The notes: generated by a model not told the origin, from the letters alone. 64,000 nt of DNA from Aquilaria yunnanensis (GCA_039654915.1 CM077599.1:65958501-66022500), one strand, 5' to 3'. Counted from the stretch's first letter, positions 1 to 12,601 are shown. Made by a program: numbers and translations.

Positions 1-757
1 TGTCTGTGTCAAAAAAAAAAAAAAGGCTTAAAGCTACTTAAACTCCACAAATGTCAGGAATCAAATTTCAATTACATTCAAACAAATGCTCCATGAAATG
101 TTACAAAAATTCCAAGTTAAAGAGACATTTATATTAAATATCATTTTAACTATTTGTTAATTATGTTGAGCAACATTTGTAAAAAGGTCAATAGGAAAAC
201 GTTACTAGAAACCTATTTTGTTGTAGTGCACGCACCTGGTGCCTTAACTGGCAATTTTAAAACTTTTAAAGTATTATGAAACACGCTGGAGAGTAAAGAA
301 CCAGAACTGGCATTAGGCTGCACCTGAATCCTTCTACTACGTAATTACAGCTCCAGTCCACAGCTTCTGGGAACATACAATTTAGTCTCAATTTATATTT
401 GTTTATAGATTTGACCCAATAAGACTAGAGTCGTAGAATCTCAATGTTTCTACGTTTCTACTAGTTTCTACCCATAGTTGCATTTCTACTGCATTTCAAA
501 ACGTCATCCACCTCTAAAGTCGTAAAAACGTATGTTTTTATGACTTAAAACGTGATTTTAATAACCATGCTTACAGTCCTAGCCCTCTTCGGCCTCTAGA
601 TCTCTTTTCTCTCTTGAAACCCTCACACATTGCCTCTTTACAATAATTGGTTTTTCTTTCATACTCAAAACTCTACTATAACATGTCTTTTTATAGGCCA
701 CATATAAACTTAAATCATATCAAAATAAGAAAACTAAATCTTAAACAAATAAGAACA
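1..757. other. Non-coding AT-rich stretch, nothing recognised
   Basis: No open frame of useful length, no tRNA-like fold and no paired terminal repeats were seen. It lies downstream of the LINE remnant read on the minus strand and may include its decayed continuation. Confidence 0.4.
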
Positions 758-1440
758 CTAAAACCAAATCCTAAATAAAGTCAAATATTCTTTAAAATTT
801 TTAAAATTGAACCAACAAACCCAAGAGAACCATACCCACTCCATAGCGAAATTAAAAGCCACCATCATCTTTTCTAGAAAAATCCATTCAACTCGATCGC
901 AGGCCTTCATGATATCCAATTTCAGCGCCATAGCTCCTTCAGAATGGTCGCAGCAGGAATGCATGCAGTGACAAGTCTCAAGGGTGATCATAGCAGTATC
1001 GAATAAAATCCAATCGGGAACGAAGGCTCCTTGTTCATGAGAGATAACAGATGGTAGTATTTGTTTGAGTTGTTTATCAATGGCCTTGGACATCATCTTA
1101 TATATCACATTAAACAAATATGTCTTGGTATCATTGAGAGCATCAGGAAAATCAGCACCACCATTTAGAAAAGTTGCGAGAAACCGTCCGGCTCCCGGTG
1201 CTTTGCTCGGATGCATCTGATCAAGGGCAACTTTAAGCTCATGTTCAGTAAATGGATGGAGCAAAATTTAAATCATATAACTGGTAACTCGTGTAGCAAC
1301 TTGCGAAGTGACCAAATCCACATCTACCGTTTTCTTCATAAGGGAACAGACGGGTATAGAAATCGAAGAAATGAGTTTGCACTTTGCACCTCCTCTGGTC
1401 TACTAAGTAGGCCCCCTGTGTCGTCAATTTAATTCTGAAA
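758..1440 (-). pseudogene. LINE (L1-type) reverse transcriptase fragment
   Basis: Two minus-strand frames joined by a frameshift near 1,250-1,264 read as the start of a plant L1/Cin4-type non-LTR reverse transcriptase. Visible blocks in order are a segment at 1,245-1,427 resembling the linker before the RT, then a PFTEHEL block, MHPSKAPGA (normally followed by DG), NVIYKMMSK, GAFVPDW and MALKLDIMKACDRVEW. The usual segment between the KAPG block and NVIYK (LIPK...RPISL) is missing, so there is an internal deletion. The catalytic YADD region downstream is not present. Known family role: RT that copies the element RNA at a nicked target. This copy is a truncated non-functional relic. Family call is firm; exact ends are not. 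Confidence 0.85.
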
Positions 1441-1674
1441 TGTGTTTCTTTCTCTTTCTAACTAGTCAATGCATGCTTCGTTATTTCGAAAGAAGAAAAT
1501 GTGTGCCAATAATTTTGAGATGGAATATATTTGTTCTTATTTCCCTTGAAACGTAGCAGTCTTCAATTCTCTGAATTTCTTATCAGAATCACTGACTCGA
1601 AATGTCAGAGATGATACACCAACAAAACTATGGTCATTGGCTCAAAAATCACGTGAGAGGAAAATTTCCCATGT
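1441..1674. other. Non-coding stretch
   Basis: Between the LINE fragment and the first direct repeat. No feature recognised. Confidence 0.35.
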
Positions 1675-2013
1675 TGCAGGCAGATAAGTTCAATTTCTTC
1701 GTCAAGAAAGGCACTCTGTTCTATAGAAAAACTGTTGCCGTTTCAACACATTCGACTTGTAAGTGCCCCCAGTAATTGAACTTTGACAAGAGTAGATTTT
1801 TTTAACGCATCGGAGGCAACTTGCAAGAAGTTAATTGTTCCAATTGTATTTCGAAACTCTTCGTATCAATGGAGATCTCATTTTGCAGTTAAAAGATAAA
1901 AAAAAAAAAAAAAAAGAAAAGTACTTATCAAAGTGACCCAAAGGCTTTCTCCAAGCCTACATTATCTCATTCAATGTCCAACTAGTAGCTGTGGCCTTTT
2001 TGTGGGTGGAAAA
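1675..2013 (+). repeat. Diverged direct repeat, copy 1
   Basis: About 330 bp matches 2,243-2,572 in the same orientation. Shared blocks include the ctgttgccgttt segment, the accccagtaa-tgaactttgac segment, cggaggca...agaagttaatt, and caatgt(c/t)caactag...tgtgggtgga. Spacing between copies is about 560 bp. The family is unknown; it could be an old tandem duplication or pieces of one transposon. Confidence 0.75.
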
Positions 2014-2045
2014 TTTGTATGTTTTTGCGGTTTCAAAAACCCTAG

Positions 2046-2240
2046 TCAATATAGATATTGCCATATCAATTGTAAACAATAACATTGTTATAGGTTTTTA
2101 TACAAATTGCCCATATAATTATGTATAATTCTTGTAATTGTGAACATTATGCGTCCAAGTATAGGTACTCAAACTATCATACTAGATTTTCAATTATTAT
2201 AATCGAACACTTATACACCAAAATCATGTAGATGATGCAC
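2046..2240 (+). repeat. Interspersed direct repeat, copy 1
   Basis: Matches 4,301-4,490. Both begin with a near-identical block (ccatatcaattgtaaacaat, then aacattg, then taggtttttatacaa) and continue through a degenerate unit with the words 'acactcaa...catactaga...caat' and 'gtaaatggtacactct'. It lies between the two copies of the 1.7/2.2-kb repeat. Confidence 0.75.
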
Positions 2241-2242
2241 TC

Positions 2243-2572
2243 TAGGTAGTAGGTTAAATTTCTTGGTCAAGAAATCTGTTCTATAAAAAACTGTTGCCGT
2301 TTTAATACACTCGACGTGTAACGGTGTAAGTACCCCCAGTAACTGAACTTTGACGAGAATATATTTTTTTAATACACCGGAGGCACGCATGTCGAGAAGT
2401 TAATTGATGTAATTGAATTTCGAAACTCCTTCATAAATGGATTTCATTTTGCAGTCCAAAAACAAACAAAAAGAAAAGTACTTATCAGAGTACTGACCCA
2501 AAAGGCTTTCTCCAAACCTTCATTATCTCATTCAATGTTCAACTAGCAGCAGCTGCGGCCCTTTGTGGGTGG
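2243..2572 (+). repeat. Diverged direct repeat, copy 2
   Basis: Second copy of the repeat at 1,675-2,013, with small indels such as an extra cggtgtaa and a three-base tract change. It is followed by a poly-T run at about 2,622-2,640. Confidence 0.75.
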
Positions 2573-3078
2573 AGGCTTTGTATTTTTTGGAAGTTTAAAA
2601 AATCTTAGTCAATTGAGCGGATTTTTTTTTTTTTTTTTTTGCGACTTAGAAATATTTACAATAAAAGGAATTAGTGTCTGTTTGTAGAATTGAGGTTGGT
2701 TTACCAGTTTTCCAAAACTTGGAAGGTATCGAGCCATATTTAAATCTTTTTTATTGGTGTCCTAGGTGCCAGGGGAGCTGAATGAGTTCTCGCGACCGTC
2801 TTGGCCGATGTCCGCCGTAGATGAAACGCATTAACTGCCGTTTATTATTTTTTTTTCAAATTATTTGTTTTTTCAAATTTTATATTTAGTTAATAAATGA
2901 GGTGCATGGAGGCCGCGCATTGTGGCGGTTTATATAATTATTACATAATTTTGTAGAAAGATGTAAAGACTTGATATAACAAAAAAATATGCTTTCATTT
3001 TTCAACCGCTGTAATTTTAGAACAAAATAATGTTCACATATTGCTAGATGGAGGCTGGAATAAAAAATGCTACTACTA
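2573..3078. other. Non-coding stretch
   Basis: Contains a poly-T run and a short GC-richer patch at about 2,760-2,830 that I could not assign. No gene seen. Confidence 0.35.
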
Positions 3079-3181
3079 GAAATATAAGAGAAACAAATTA
3101 TGGTTACTAATATTTTGCTTTAGAAGACAATAAAAAAATGACAAAAAATTAGATGCCAAAAGAACAAATAGAGAGGTTTAG
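3079..3181 (+). repeat. Direct repeat pair (first copy; second at 3,628-3,731)
   Basis: The word series aaacaaattatggt(t/c)ac, aat(a/g)ttttgctttagaaga, aaaaaacaa and gccaaaagaacaaatagag recurs about 549 bp downstream. The intervening sequence is A-rich and ORF-poor. Probably an old duplication within a transposon-derived block. Confidence 0.6.
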
Positions 3182-3627
3182 TGACCTGTACATTGTAGTT
3201 GATATTTTTTGTAAAAAATTTTAATAATAACAGTGCGATACATAACATGTTATATGTTTCAAAACAATGCATATTTGGTCTATTAATTAAAAACAATTCA
3301 AAAAAAATTTTCATCTCCTATTAACACAAAATCTAATTTTTAATATTGATGGAAATTTTACCTAGAAAAATTTACTCTAAAATTTAACAATTATGGCCCA
3401 AATTACTTTATTAAACTATAGAGCTTGAAATAAATAATTGATGCTAAAAATCTTAATAATCAATAATGAAAGAATAATGATAGAAATAATGATTTAAGCT
3501 TCATTTTAGAAAACAACAATAAAGAAAATAAATAAATAAAAAGTTAGTATCAAGACAAAAAAAAATGAAAAAACTTTAGATATTAAGGATTTACAATTGA
3601 CTTAATGAAGATAAAAAATGGTTTAAC

Positions 3628-3731
3628 TAAAAAATAAACAAATTATGGTCACCAATGTTTTACTTTAGAAGATAGGACATAAAAAACAACAAAAAGAAAT
3701 ACTTGAGGCCGAAAAAACAAATAGAATATTT
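3628..3731 (+). repeat. Direct repeat pair (second copy)
   Basis: Second copy of the repeat at 3,079-3,181, about 75% similar by eye. Confidence 0.6.
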
Positions 3732-4300
3732 AATTCAATAGTTACAAAATTCATTGACTAAAATATAACATGGATGTAACTTAGGTCAAAAAAAGAAAAA
3801 ATTAGAATGAAATAGCATTTTAGCTGAATAAAATGTGAGATAGACAAAAGGGGGGAAAATTGCAACCTAGGCCCTCATAAAGGCAAGCGCCTTATGAAAT
3901 GAGATAAAACTAAAAAAAGAGTAAATTGTATCCTAAGAAAAGCACAAAAAAAAAAAAGCTGCTAAGCCATGACCCAAAACCAACTAGGCTCAATCAACCC
4001 AAAATGGAGTTACTGTTCATCCAATAGTACCAATGTTGATATTTAGAAATATAGTGTAATAGTTATTCTATGTTTCGGGATATTTTTATGTGATTTTTTT
4101 TTTCATATTTTAACGAAATCTAAACAAATAGCCAAAGATGAAAAAGACATAGATACAAAAATATAACACTTGTTTGTATAAAAGTATAAAATTTTTGCTT
4201 ACTTTTCTTTTTTTAATATGTTTGATTTGAATTTTTACTTATATAATTTTCTAGGGATGGGCAGGTGTTATTGATTTAAATTTACAATTGACGATTTAAC
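3732..4300. other. A-rich non-coding stretch
   Basis: No gene or paired termini. A gggggaaaattgcaacc word near 3,850 resembles one end of a MULE-like TIR, but no inverted partner was found. Confidence 0.3.
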
Positions 4301-5060
4301 ATTGATATTCCCATATCAATTGTAAACAATAACATTGCTGTAGGTTTTTATACAAGTTGTCCGTGGAATTAGGTATATTGCTAGTAATTATAAACATTAT
4401 GTCTCCTGATTTAGACACTTAATTTACCATACTAGTTGAATTCAGCTGTGACAATCACATAGACACCATAATTATGTAAATGGTACACTCTCTTACAAGA
4501 TTTAGATACTCAACTTATCACACTCGACAATTCAATCACAATAATCAAACACTTGCACACTACAATTTTTGAAAAGTTGGATATCATACAAACCTAGAAC
4601 ATGTACTCAATCAGTTAGGCGAGACATTCTTTTGTTAGATTTAGACATCCATTCTATCATATTAGACCTCCAACCACTACAAGTAGGCAATTGGATATTA
4701 TAAAATTAGAATAAAAAATGAAGTTAGCCACCATTTTACTAAGTATAAAAATCAGTGGCCCAATATCCATTTTTATGTGTTAGATGTCTACTTCTATGTA
4801 CAAAATATCCAATTATATTGACATGGTGTCTAACTTTATATAAAATATATTCAAGTTCATCTACATGTGACAAGACACTTCCTTATCAATTTTAGACGCT
4901 CAACCTATCATGATTGACATTCAACAACTACAATCTAACACTTGATGCCTCCACCTATATGCCATACAAACTTGGAACATATACTCAGATATGTTAACAA
5001 GACAATCCCTTACCAGATGCAGATATTCAACCTATTATAATATACATTCAACTGCCACAA
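4301..5060 (+). repeat. Degenerate short-unit repeat array
   Basis: Begins with the second copy of the 2,046-2,240 repeat and continues through at least five degenerate units. Approximate unit starts are 4,404, 4,500, 4,640, 4,890 and 5,017. Each unit has a 'ttagacactcaacctatcat' word, a following 'gacattcaac-actacaat' word, and often 'caaacacttg'. Unit spacing is irregular (about 95-250 bp). It looks like an eroded satellite-like or transposon-internal repeat, without coding capacity. Confidence 0.6.
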
Positions 5061-5145
5061 ACTATGAATCATTTCACCTTAAAAATGGTACAAGAAATTT
5101 TAATTGATTTGGATTCCAATAATATAGAAATATATAAAAGTATTA

Positions 5146-5330
5146 CTTCCTCTGTCCTAAAAAGGATGAAATGAATTTCCTTTTGGGTTGTCCTAAAAAG
5201 ACTGAAACATTTCCCTTGAAAAGTTTTTAACATGCAATTTATCTTACTACCCTTATTTAAACTCTCACTACATAAAAGCCAATAAGTAATCTTCTCTTTT
5301 TTAATCTTCTTTTAGACTTTCACTACACAA

Positions 5331-5369
<39 letters not shown>

Positions 5370-5512
5370 AATTATCTTATATTTTTCTAACCATCATTTA
5401 ACCTCTCACTATACAAAAACCCAAAAACAAAATTTTTAAAAAAATTTAGTTTTATTGGAAAAATTAGAAAAATACTATATCTTAGTCTCCGTACCTAGAG
5501 AAATGTTTCATA
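5146..5512 (+). mobile_element. Stowaway-like MITE, copy A1 (incomplete 3' end)
   Basis: Starts after a TA with CTTCCTCTGTCC and shares its whole body with the elements at 12,626-13,004 and 63,278-63,587. Shared body words are tcctaaaaaggatgaaatg, tttaaactctcactacaca and ttagtctccgtacctagaga. The 3' inverted terminus is decayed beyond about 5,512. An (AT)n run at 5,334-5,366 expanded inside it. Non-coding; mobilised in trans by Tc1/mariner-type transposases (family knowledge). Confidence 0.75.
5334..5366. repeat. (AT)n microsatellite
   Basis: Uninterrupted TA dinucleotide run inside MITE copy A1. Confidence 0.9.
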
Positions 5513-6530
5513 TAACATGATCATCTCCATTATGTAAAATTTGAAATCAACTATCTTATCTACACCACTTGGAAAATGACATACAGATCCCCAAAGACTA
5601 CAAACAGATACTCAAGCACTAGAAGAAGTAGACACCAACAACCTAGGTTAGACATTCTAAAACAGAAACCCTTAACCTAGAACTATACACTTGAACAAAT
5701 GGCTTTAGCTCCTCATCCTTAGTAGACATTAGCTAGCGGGGACACACTTATATCTTGTTGAGATGCACCTACCTTGAATAATTGAGCAGAACGTTGAAAT
5801 TTCCTCAACTCAGCCTTAAAAAATCCAATTCTCATCACTATTAATAGGCTGTTAGATTTATCATGAGTTATTTTTAAGTGATTCATGATATTCTTTATAT
5901 ATTAAACTTATACTTTCAATATTTCGATAAACACTTTCAACTAGTATTTGCAATTTTACAAGGGTCAAAGGAAACTTTCATTTAGCAAGAAGTCTTTCAT
6001 GTGTGAAGAGCACGTGCTTCAGATCCCTTGGCTTTTTGTAATCTTCATGCTCCTAATCTAGCTCATGTTGCCATCCATCAAATGTTGGCTATTTCCTAGA
6101 ATGTCTTTTACTTCTTGAGTGTCCTTGAAGGGGCTAAAGATTTGATATTGGTCATTACCCCTTGAAGGCTACAACTCGTTCTCATAAAGCATTCTCTTAA
6201 CCTATAAAGGTTTGTAGATTAGGCCACTCTAGCTATTCCCTTATGAGATTTCAACCAACACTCATTCTTAATATCATTTTTTAAGGGGATTGATCATTAA
6301 TTCTTGATGGACTTGATTAATCCATGTTTTTTTAATTGTGCTTATAATGATTAAATCTGATAAATACTTTTCATGTTTTCTTTTGTTTGACAAGTGGTTT
6401 CCACTAACTGGTGCATACCCTTTTACAAACATTATAGTGCTAGTAGGGAGACTGCTAGTTGTTTCTTCTAGCCTTGCAACCATGCATTTGAATCATAACT
6501 TTTGCTTAGCCTCTGCAACTTCTCTTGCAA
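5513..6530. other. Non-coding stretch
   Basis: Short overlapping open frames on both strands near 6,270-6,535 show no recognisable domain and overlap each other, so they are treated as chance. No other feature. Confidence 0.35.
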
Positions 6531-8579
6531 GATGATAAAAAAGAAGAATGTTAATTTTCTTAATGCCTAATAGGATCATACATAAGAGCAGATAATACAA
6601 GAATTAAACGAGAGGAACAAGAACATCTAACCTAATTTGATCCATCGCAATATGCAATAGAAATCACGACAAGCAATTGCACTAGGGGCTTCTCCTTTTT
6701 CCCTAGACCAGAGCACTTGCAATGGGCAAAGTTTCATCATGCTCATCACAAAACTTAGGTTAAGGGAGAAACCTAGCACTCCTTTATATAGAAGTCTCAT
6801 GGGTATGCCTATTAACAGCTACATGGACTCTATGGTCCACGCTAATACAACCCACATTTTATTATATAATTGGATTAACTGGTCCAAATAATTAGATTAA
6901 AACCTTTATGGGCTCCATATGTCTTATAATTGACCAATTTAATCTTAATCCATTTTAATAAAACACATAATTAATGTTAGTCCACATTAAACATTTTTAA
7001 AATTCTCCCACTTAGGCAACATTAATTGTGAAAGATTTTGAAAACGTATTTTGGACTAAGACATTTTAAAACCTTATGCGCATGCTATTTAAAATAAATT
7101 GGTCATAAGACAACTCCATGTATGATTTTGTCCAACAAGGTTCTTAATGGAGGAACTTAGTGGTTACTGTATCAACTTATGGCACAAGACCTTCCGTGGT
7201 CACATTCATCAATACAACTTATTGACATGAATCAAATGTGGCAGTGTGGCAAGTAACAACAATTCTCACTTTATGATTTATTATGCATTGTTGTACACGT
7301 GTTGGTCTCACTAATATCTCTCCTTTATGCAGCATAAGCACGTAAGCTAAATCCTTTGTGGCTTAAAGTTAAGCCTGTATGTCTTTAAACCATTTATGTA
7401 TCTTGAGAGAACCTTTATGTGTCACAAGGCATACAACCACAAGGCTACAAGCAATTATGTGCGAAGACTTTGCTTAAGATTGACACTCACCTTAAGGATT
7501 TATGCATATACTCAATGTTTTATGCAACATCATTTCGTAATGGATATATAACACCTTATGACTGAGTAAAAATTGTCCTTACAAAATAATGTAAACCTTT
7601 GTACATCTATAAGGATGTGTTCAAACATCAAAACAAGTGAATAGACCAATCATAAAAACTCACACTAATCAAGTGCACCATGAGACTTCTCTTAACCAAT
7701 ATGAGTCATATAACCTTGAAACACATTAGTGCGAAATCCCTTGATTAAAGGATTTACTAATGTATGCTCAATACTAATATACTCTATTATAATATCACTT
7801 TCATTCTCTTACTCCTTAAACCTCTCAAATGCTTGACCTTAGTGGCACTAAATCCACGTTATCACTTATGCAATCCTATAGGTTTAGCAAATGAAATCAA
7901 CTAAAAATTATAAAAATGAACCAAATTATGCACCACCTTGTACTTCTTGAACTTTATGTACTCAACATGCATTTTTCAAAAGAGATATAATGTGTTATAC
8001 AACACACAATCTGCTTAAACAAAAATGTACTTTGATTAGACTTTTTGTATTCCAATTGCCAGATGGTCAAATTATTATCAATTTAGAGTCAATAACATTT
8101 CCATATGTTAACAACAATCTATAGTCCTATAGAAATATCTTAAAGTCTTCTTTGTAGCAACTTAATTGCTATTTCCAAGATCGGATCAAAATCCTTTCCA
8201 ATAAGCCAACTACAAAGACAATATCCAATTTAGTGTACAATTGTGCATACAATAGTTCCCTGGTGACACTAAGATATGAAACATTCCAAATGCATTTATC
8301 TTAGTTTTCAATAAGTTCTGGAAATATATGTCTTACTCAATTATTGTCCTTAGTGAGTAGCACATCTCAAAACTTACCTTATAGTATATCCAAACTTTAT
8401 AATATACCTCTTCATGTATGCTTCTTAAGAGAGAAATACCAATATATTTTGAGATTATTCCAAATACTAAGAACAAATGATACTTCATTAAAGTCATTTC
8501 ATTTCAGGCATCAGGACAAAAACTACTTAACCTTAGGTAAAATGTCCTAGCCATATTTTACGAGTAAAATTTCATCTAT

Positions 8580-8606
8580 ACAAAAGATGACGAATTAGCT
8601 CCCACT
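8580..8606 (+). repeat. Inverted repeat arm, partner at 8,899-8,925
   Basis: The segment gatgacgaattagctcccac is repeated in inverted orientation at 8,899-8,925 with one base change and one indel. The two arms flank the first copy of the 208-bp direct duplication. Confidence 0.7.
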
Positions 8607-8658
8607 GACATTGTGATATGTGCATATATTTGTTCAAGTACCCATCAGATGAAGGAAC

Positions 8659-8866
8659 TTTTGGTACCAATAACAAGAACTCTCTTTGTGGGCTATCATA
8701 AACTTTAAGGCTATATCTTTGTAGACTTCTCATTATGTTCCTATCTCAGAATGAGATTTTATTTCTTTATTGTAACTTTTAAACAAAATGAGTTACATGC
8801 ACCAGGATTACTTCAAATGTATTCTAAAAAATACAAGAGAGATCAAATCAACATTAATTTCTCCTA
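8659..8866 (+). repeat. 208-bp direct duplication, copy 1
   Basis: Runs from ttggtaccaataacaag to acattaatttctcc and is about 93% identical by eye to 8,918-9,128. The copies are separated by about 50 bp that includes an inverted-repeat arm. High identity makes this duplication younger than the surrounding block. Confidence 0.9.
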
Positions 8867-8917
8867 AAGTGCATCCATCGGCAAGTAGTTTATATCTAGT
8901 GGGAGCTAATTTGTCAT

Positions 8918-9128
8918 CTTTTTGTACCAATAACAAGAAACTCTTTTTATGGGCTATCTTAAATTTTAAGGCTATATCTTTGTAGATTTCTCTTTATGTT
9001 CCCATCTCAGAATGAGATTTTATTTCTTTATTGTAACTTTTAAACCAAATGAGTTACATGCACTGGGATTACTTCAAATGTATTCTAAACGATACAAGAG
9101 AGATCAAATCAACATTAATTTCTCCCAA
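8918..9128 (+). repeat. 208-bp direct duplication, copy 2
   Basis: Second copy of 8,659-8,866. It preserves internal words such as ctcagaatgagattttattt and gagttacatgcac. Confidence 0.9.
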
Positions 9129-11920
9129 ACTGTTTTAGTCTACACATCCCAAAATAAAAAATTGGGACTATTGCCTTAAGTAACTCCATAAGTTCTTTTC
9201 TTTGGCTTTCATTATATTCTATGTAGACCTTCATGAGAACTAGAAGTAACTTCTAAATTTGGATACAAAAAGATGTCTAATCATTCTCATAATGGATCAT
9301 ATAATAAAAAGAGTAAGTATACCTCCTTTACCCTTTCAGACTTCTCAAAAGAAGCCACCCTTTGATGTCAACTTTATACCTTTATAACCTATAGTTACAT
9401 AGGTTCTCACTTCTCAATGAGAAGTACTACAAAATTTGGTTCAAGAGTCAAATTACTATATGGGTATTGGTGTATTTTTTAATGGTATGCTCATTCCTTT
9501 CTATAGTCTAAGAATGATCAAATTTAGAACTTTAGTAACTCCCATTCTAGAATTCTAAATTCTCAATCCATCATAGAAATAAAAATCCTTTAAACAAAAA
9601 TGCATTCAATGAAAGATCATCAACATAACAAGATTATAGTTTATTCACAATGAGATACAAACATTCGAAAAGTATTTCATAGTTAAGTTTGTTATAGGTC
9701 TACAATTCAAAGATCAATTTATTCATATACTACTTTATAAGTCCTTTATGAGGGCTTTTAAAGAGATCCATGATCGCCTCAACTCACGGTAGCCATGAAA
9801 ATATACATGTATATTGCTCATTAGTGTGTGATTTCACCTTTTGGCCACACAATTTGTTCAAACACATTTGGCATAGTAAACTAAGTTCTTATTCCATAAA
9901 GTTGAAGTATTTGGCAAATAGACTTTATGGTCCATTTCTCCCCCATGTTTGCCATTATACTTATTTTAAGGTCAAATTTAAAAAATTGACATTCACCCCA
10001 AATTATTTCTCAATTTAAATCTTTTGCATCTTGAATTGATTAAGAATCTCAGAGTTGTCCATATTTAAGAAAAAAACATCATACTGGGATAAATTATTAA
10101 TAAAATATAAAAAATTCTTAAGGTTATATTTTACATGAGCATGTTCTATTAATGTCAATATAGAGGATCTTTAAAAGGACTAAGTGACTAATAGCCTATT
10201 TTTCTTAATCTTGGTTAGCATATGTCTAAAGTAGTCAATATATGTCTCTAGGTTGCCATTATCAAGAGTAAAGAAGATGTCATCCTTTATCATCCTTTTT
10301 TACTCTCTTAAAGATTTGACTAACTCCTTATATCACAACATGAAAAATGACTTTTATTAGAGATACTTTGGTAGCAATATGCTTATTACTTTACGAGATA
10401 ACATAGAAATCAAATAAAAATTGAACACTTATTGAAATCTATATCAGTTCTACGTCATTACCAATTATGAGCTTGATCTCCTTTATTTGGTAGCTTACTG
10501 TTTATGAATCCTTACAATATGTAAAACAATCAATTATTTTACATCATGACACCTAGATCCATATAGGCCTACAGAAGATTCATTTAAAATAAAAAACCAA
10601 TGCGTTACTTTGTGCTCACATTTTTTAACCAAGCTTCACTTAGAAGACTTTTATTCTTTATGATCTTTCTTCTTCTAAATAGAACATCTTGGCATTTTTC
10701 TTAATGACCATTCACCACTCAATTTGACTTTGGGAAGTTTCAACATCTTAGGATTAATAAATTAAACACATTTACCTTAATACTTGTTTGTAATTACTTA
10801 ATACAAACAAGGCAATTTAAGCATTTTCAATCTCATATCATTTATTTTGTCCATATTCCTGGTAAAATAGATCATTAATCACCTAGGATTTACAAAGATG
10901 CTATAAGTTTACCTAAATAGCTCAAACTTAAAAGGTGAATATGTTTAAATTCTTAAGAAATTATACTACAATTAAGTAGCATAATACCACATACTTTAAG
11001 CTTAAATTGGATGTGGATTATCCCAATTTTGTATAACCTAATTGGATTTTACTCTATTACACCTTATGAAGCAAAACCTTTCAAGTATGGTGCCAATTTC
11101 CAAATCAAATACTTTAATAATAGGATACCAAGAAGTTGATCATTAGACCCTTAATAGGCACAAAGCAGATTTTCAAACACTGCCTCTTCATGCACAGGTT
11201 GCATATATGGTTTAAAAGTAAGAGTAAGAAATGTGATTTAAATCATCATTTGATGCTATGACTAATGAATGTAGGGTGATGATGATACTGAAAGTCATAA
11301 TAGTATCTTTATAGAAAATTCAAGCACAACATTATGAAACACCTTTGCGTAGAATACATAGCACACATTCTCAAATCCTCACACATAAGAATGATCCAAA
11401 GAATTTATTCCAATCCTTGCTAAGTCTACCACTATTGGGCATATAGATTGCTTGAACTAGTCAAGTCTCAACCATATGTTTTATGTGTATCATCCCTAGA
11501 TCTCATACACAACCAATACCTTTGGGCTGAATAGTTATGCATTCAATCAGAGAGATCCTTAATCATGCAAGAATAAAATCTCACAAACTTGGAAAATAGG
11601 CCACTTTGGTGACTACAATTTAACCAAATCCATGAAATTCTCTTGCAATAGGATATACTTTATGTCCCTTCACATATCATGGCATTTTGAAAAATATGGG
11701 GCTTAATAAAAAAACCATATAACTTAACCTTAATGAAAGGATAAATTTTAGAAATATCTCTCTCTAATCATAAGAAGTCATTTCATTTGCATCTTGATCA
11801 AAACTTTAATGAATAAAATTTTTTGTCCAAGGAAAATGGATTAATCATGCATATTCACCATAATGATGATATCAAGATACTAAATCTTCTATATATGCTA
11901 GTGATTAATTATTTGAACTT

Positions 11921-11980
11921 TATGAGATATGTGACATTATATGTCTCATTAGCTAATTAACATTTATGAGATATCAAAAC

Positions 11981-12018
<38 letters not shown>

Positions 12019-12130
12019 CCTCAATAATTAATTTACTAACCCTTATGAGACATGAGACCTTATATATCTCATTAGTTAATTAGCTTTATGAGATATTGGA
12101 ACTTTATATATCTCATTGATTATGGTGAAA
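11921..12130. repeat. Short palindromic repeat cluster with (TG)n
   Basis: About four degenerate units of roughly 42 bp, each opening with tttatgagatat and closing with atatctcattag-taatta. Each unit is therefore itself an imperfect palindrome. A (TG)16 run at 11,983-12,014 interrupts the second unit. The outer flanks (aatcatgcatattcaccataat at 11,850; attatggtgaaaat near 12,118) are also inverted relative to one another. Confidence 0.7.
11983..12014. repeat. (TG)16 microsatellite
   Basis: Uninterrupted TG run ending in cgtgcc. Confidence 0.95.
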
Positions 12131-12601
12131 ATAAACTTGATTGCATGAAAAAAAAAACATTTCAATAGCTTTATTTAAAAGTTTAAGGTTAATTGAGTTA
12201 CAATTCGAAACTTTATGGATTAACTTTATACAACTTCATAACATGTCCCTTAAGTTTGGTTTATAAATGTATTAATCATGCATATCCACTATAACTTTGC
12301 CTTAATGAGACATTTAAACCATATTTTTCTATTTAATTATAGTGAATATAATTTTTTATTGCATGATAATACATTTTATTATGGCCTTATTTGAAGTTTA
12401 GGGCTATTCTGACCAAATCAGAAGCTTTGAGGATCAACACAATTTAGATAAAATGTCCAGGGCTAATTTGTACAATCCCCAGAGGTTTAAAGTAAAATAG
12501 ATCAATATACCACTATGGACACAAATACACAACTCAGATATTTTTTATAGAATTTTATTACTTTAATATATAATTAATTATTCACTACTTCGATCTTTTG
12601 T

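Larger units (their letters stand above)
6531..12480 (-). mobile_element. Decayed LTR-retrotransposon-like block
   Basis: Nearly 6 kb without a convincing gene. Its style resembles decayed plant LTR elements: a minus-strand TATA-box context at about 6,786-6,797 (reads CTATATAAAGG on minus) followed by a leader-like stretch to 6,540, and an attctcccacttagg word near 7,000. Internal duplications are at 8,659/8,918 and 11,921-12,130. No intact gag, protease, integrase or RT motif could be confirmed, so superfamily and boundaries are guesses. It could also be several unrelated relics. Confidence 0.3.

Noticed and set aside
9600..9660. YVDD-like translation on the minus strand (copia RT motif)
   Set aside because: Sequence on both sides does not fit the copia RT and has stops; four residues in AT-rich DNA can occur by chance.
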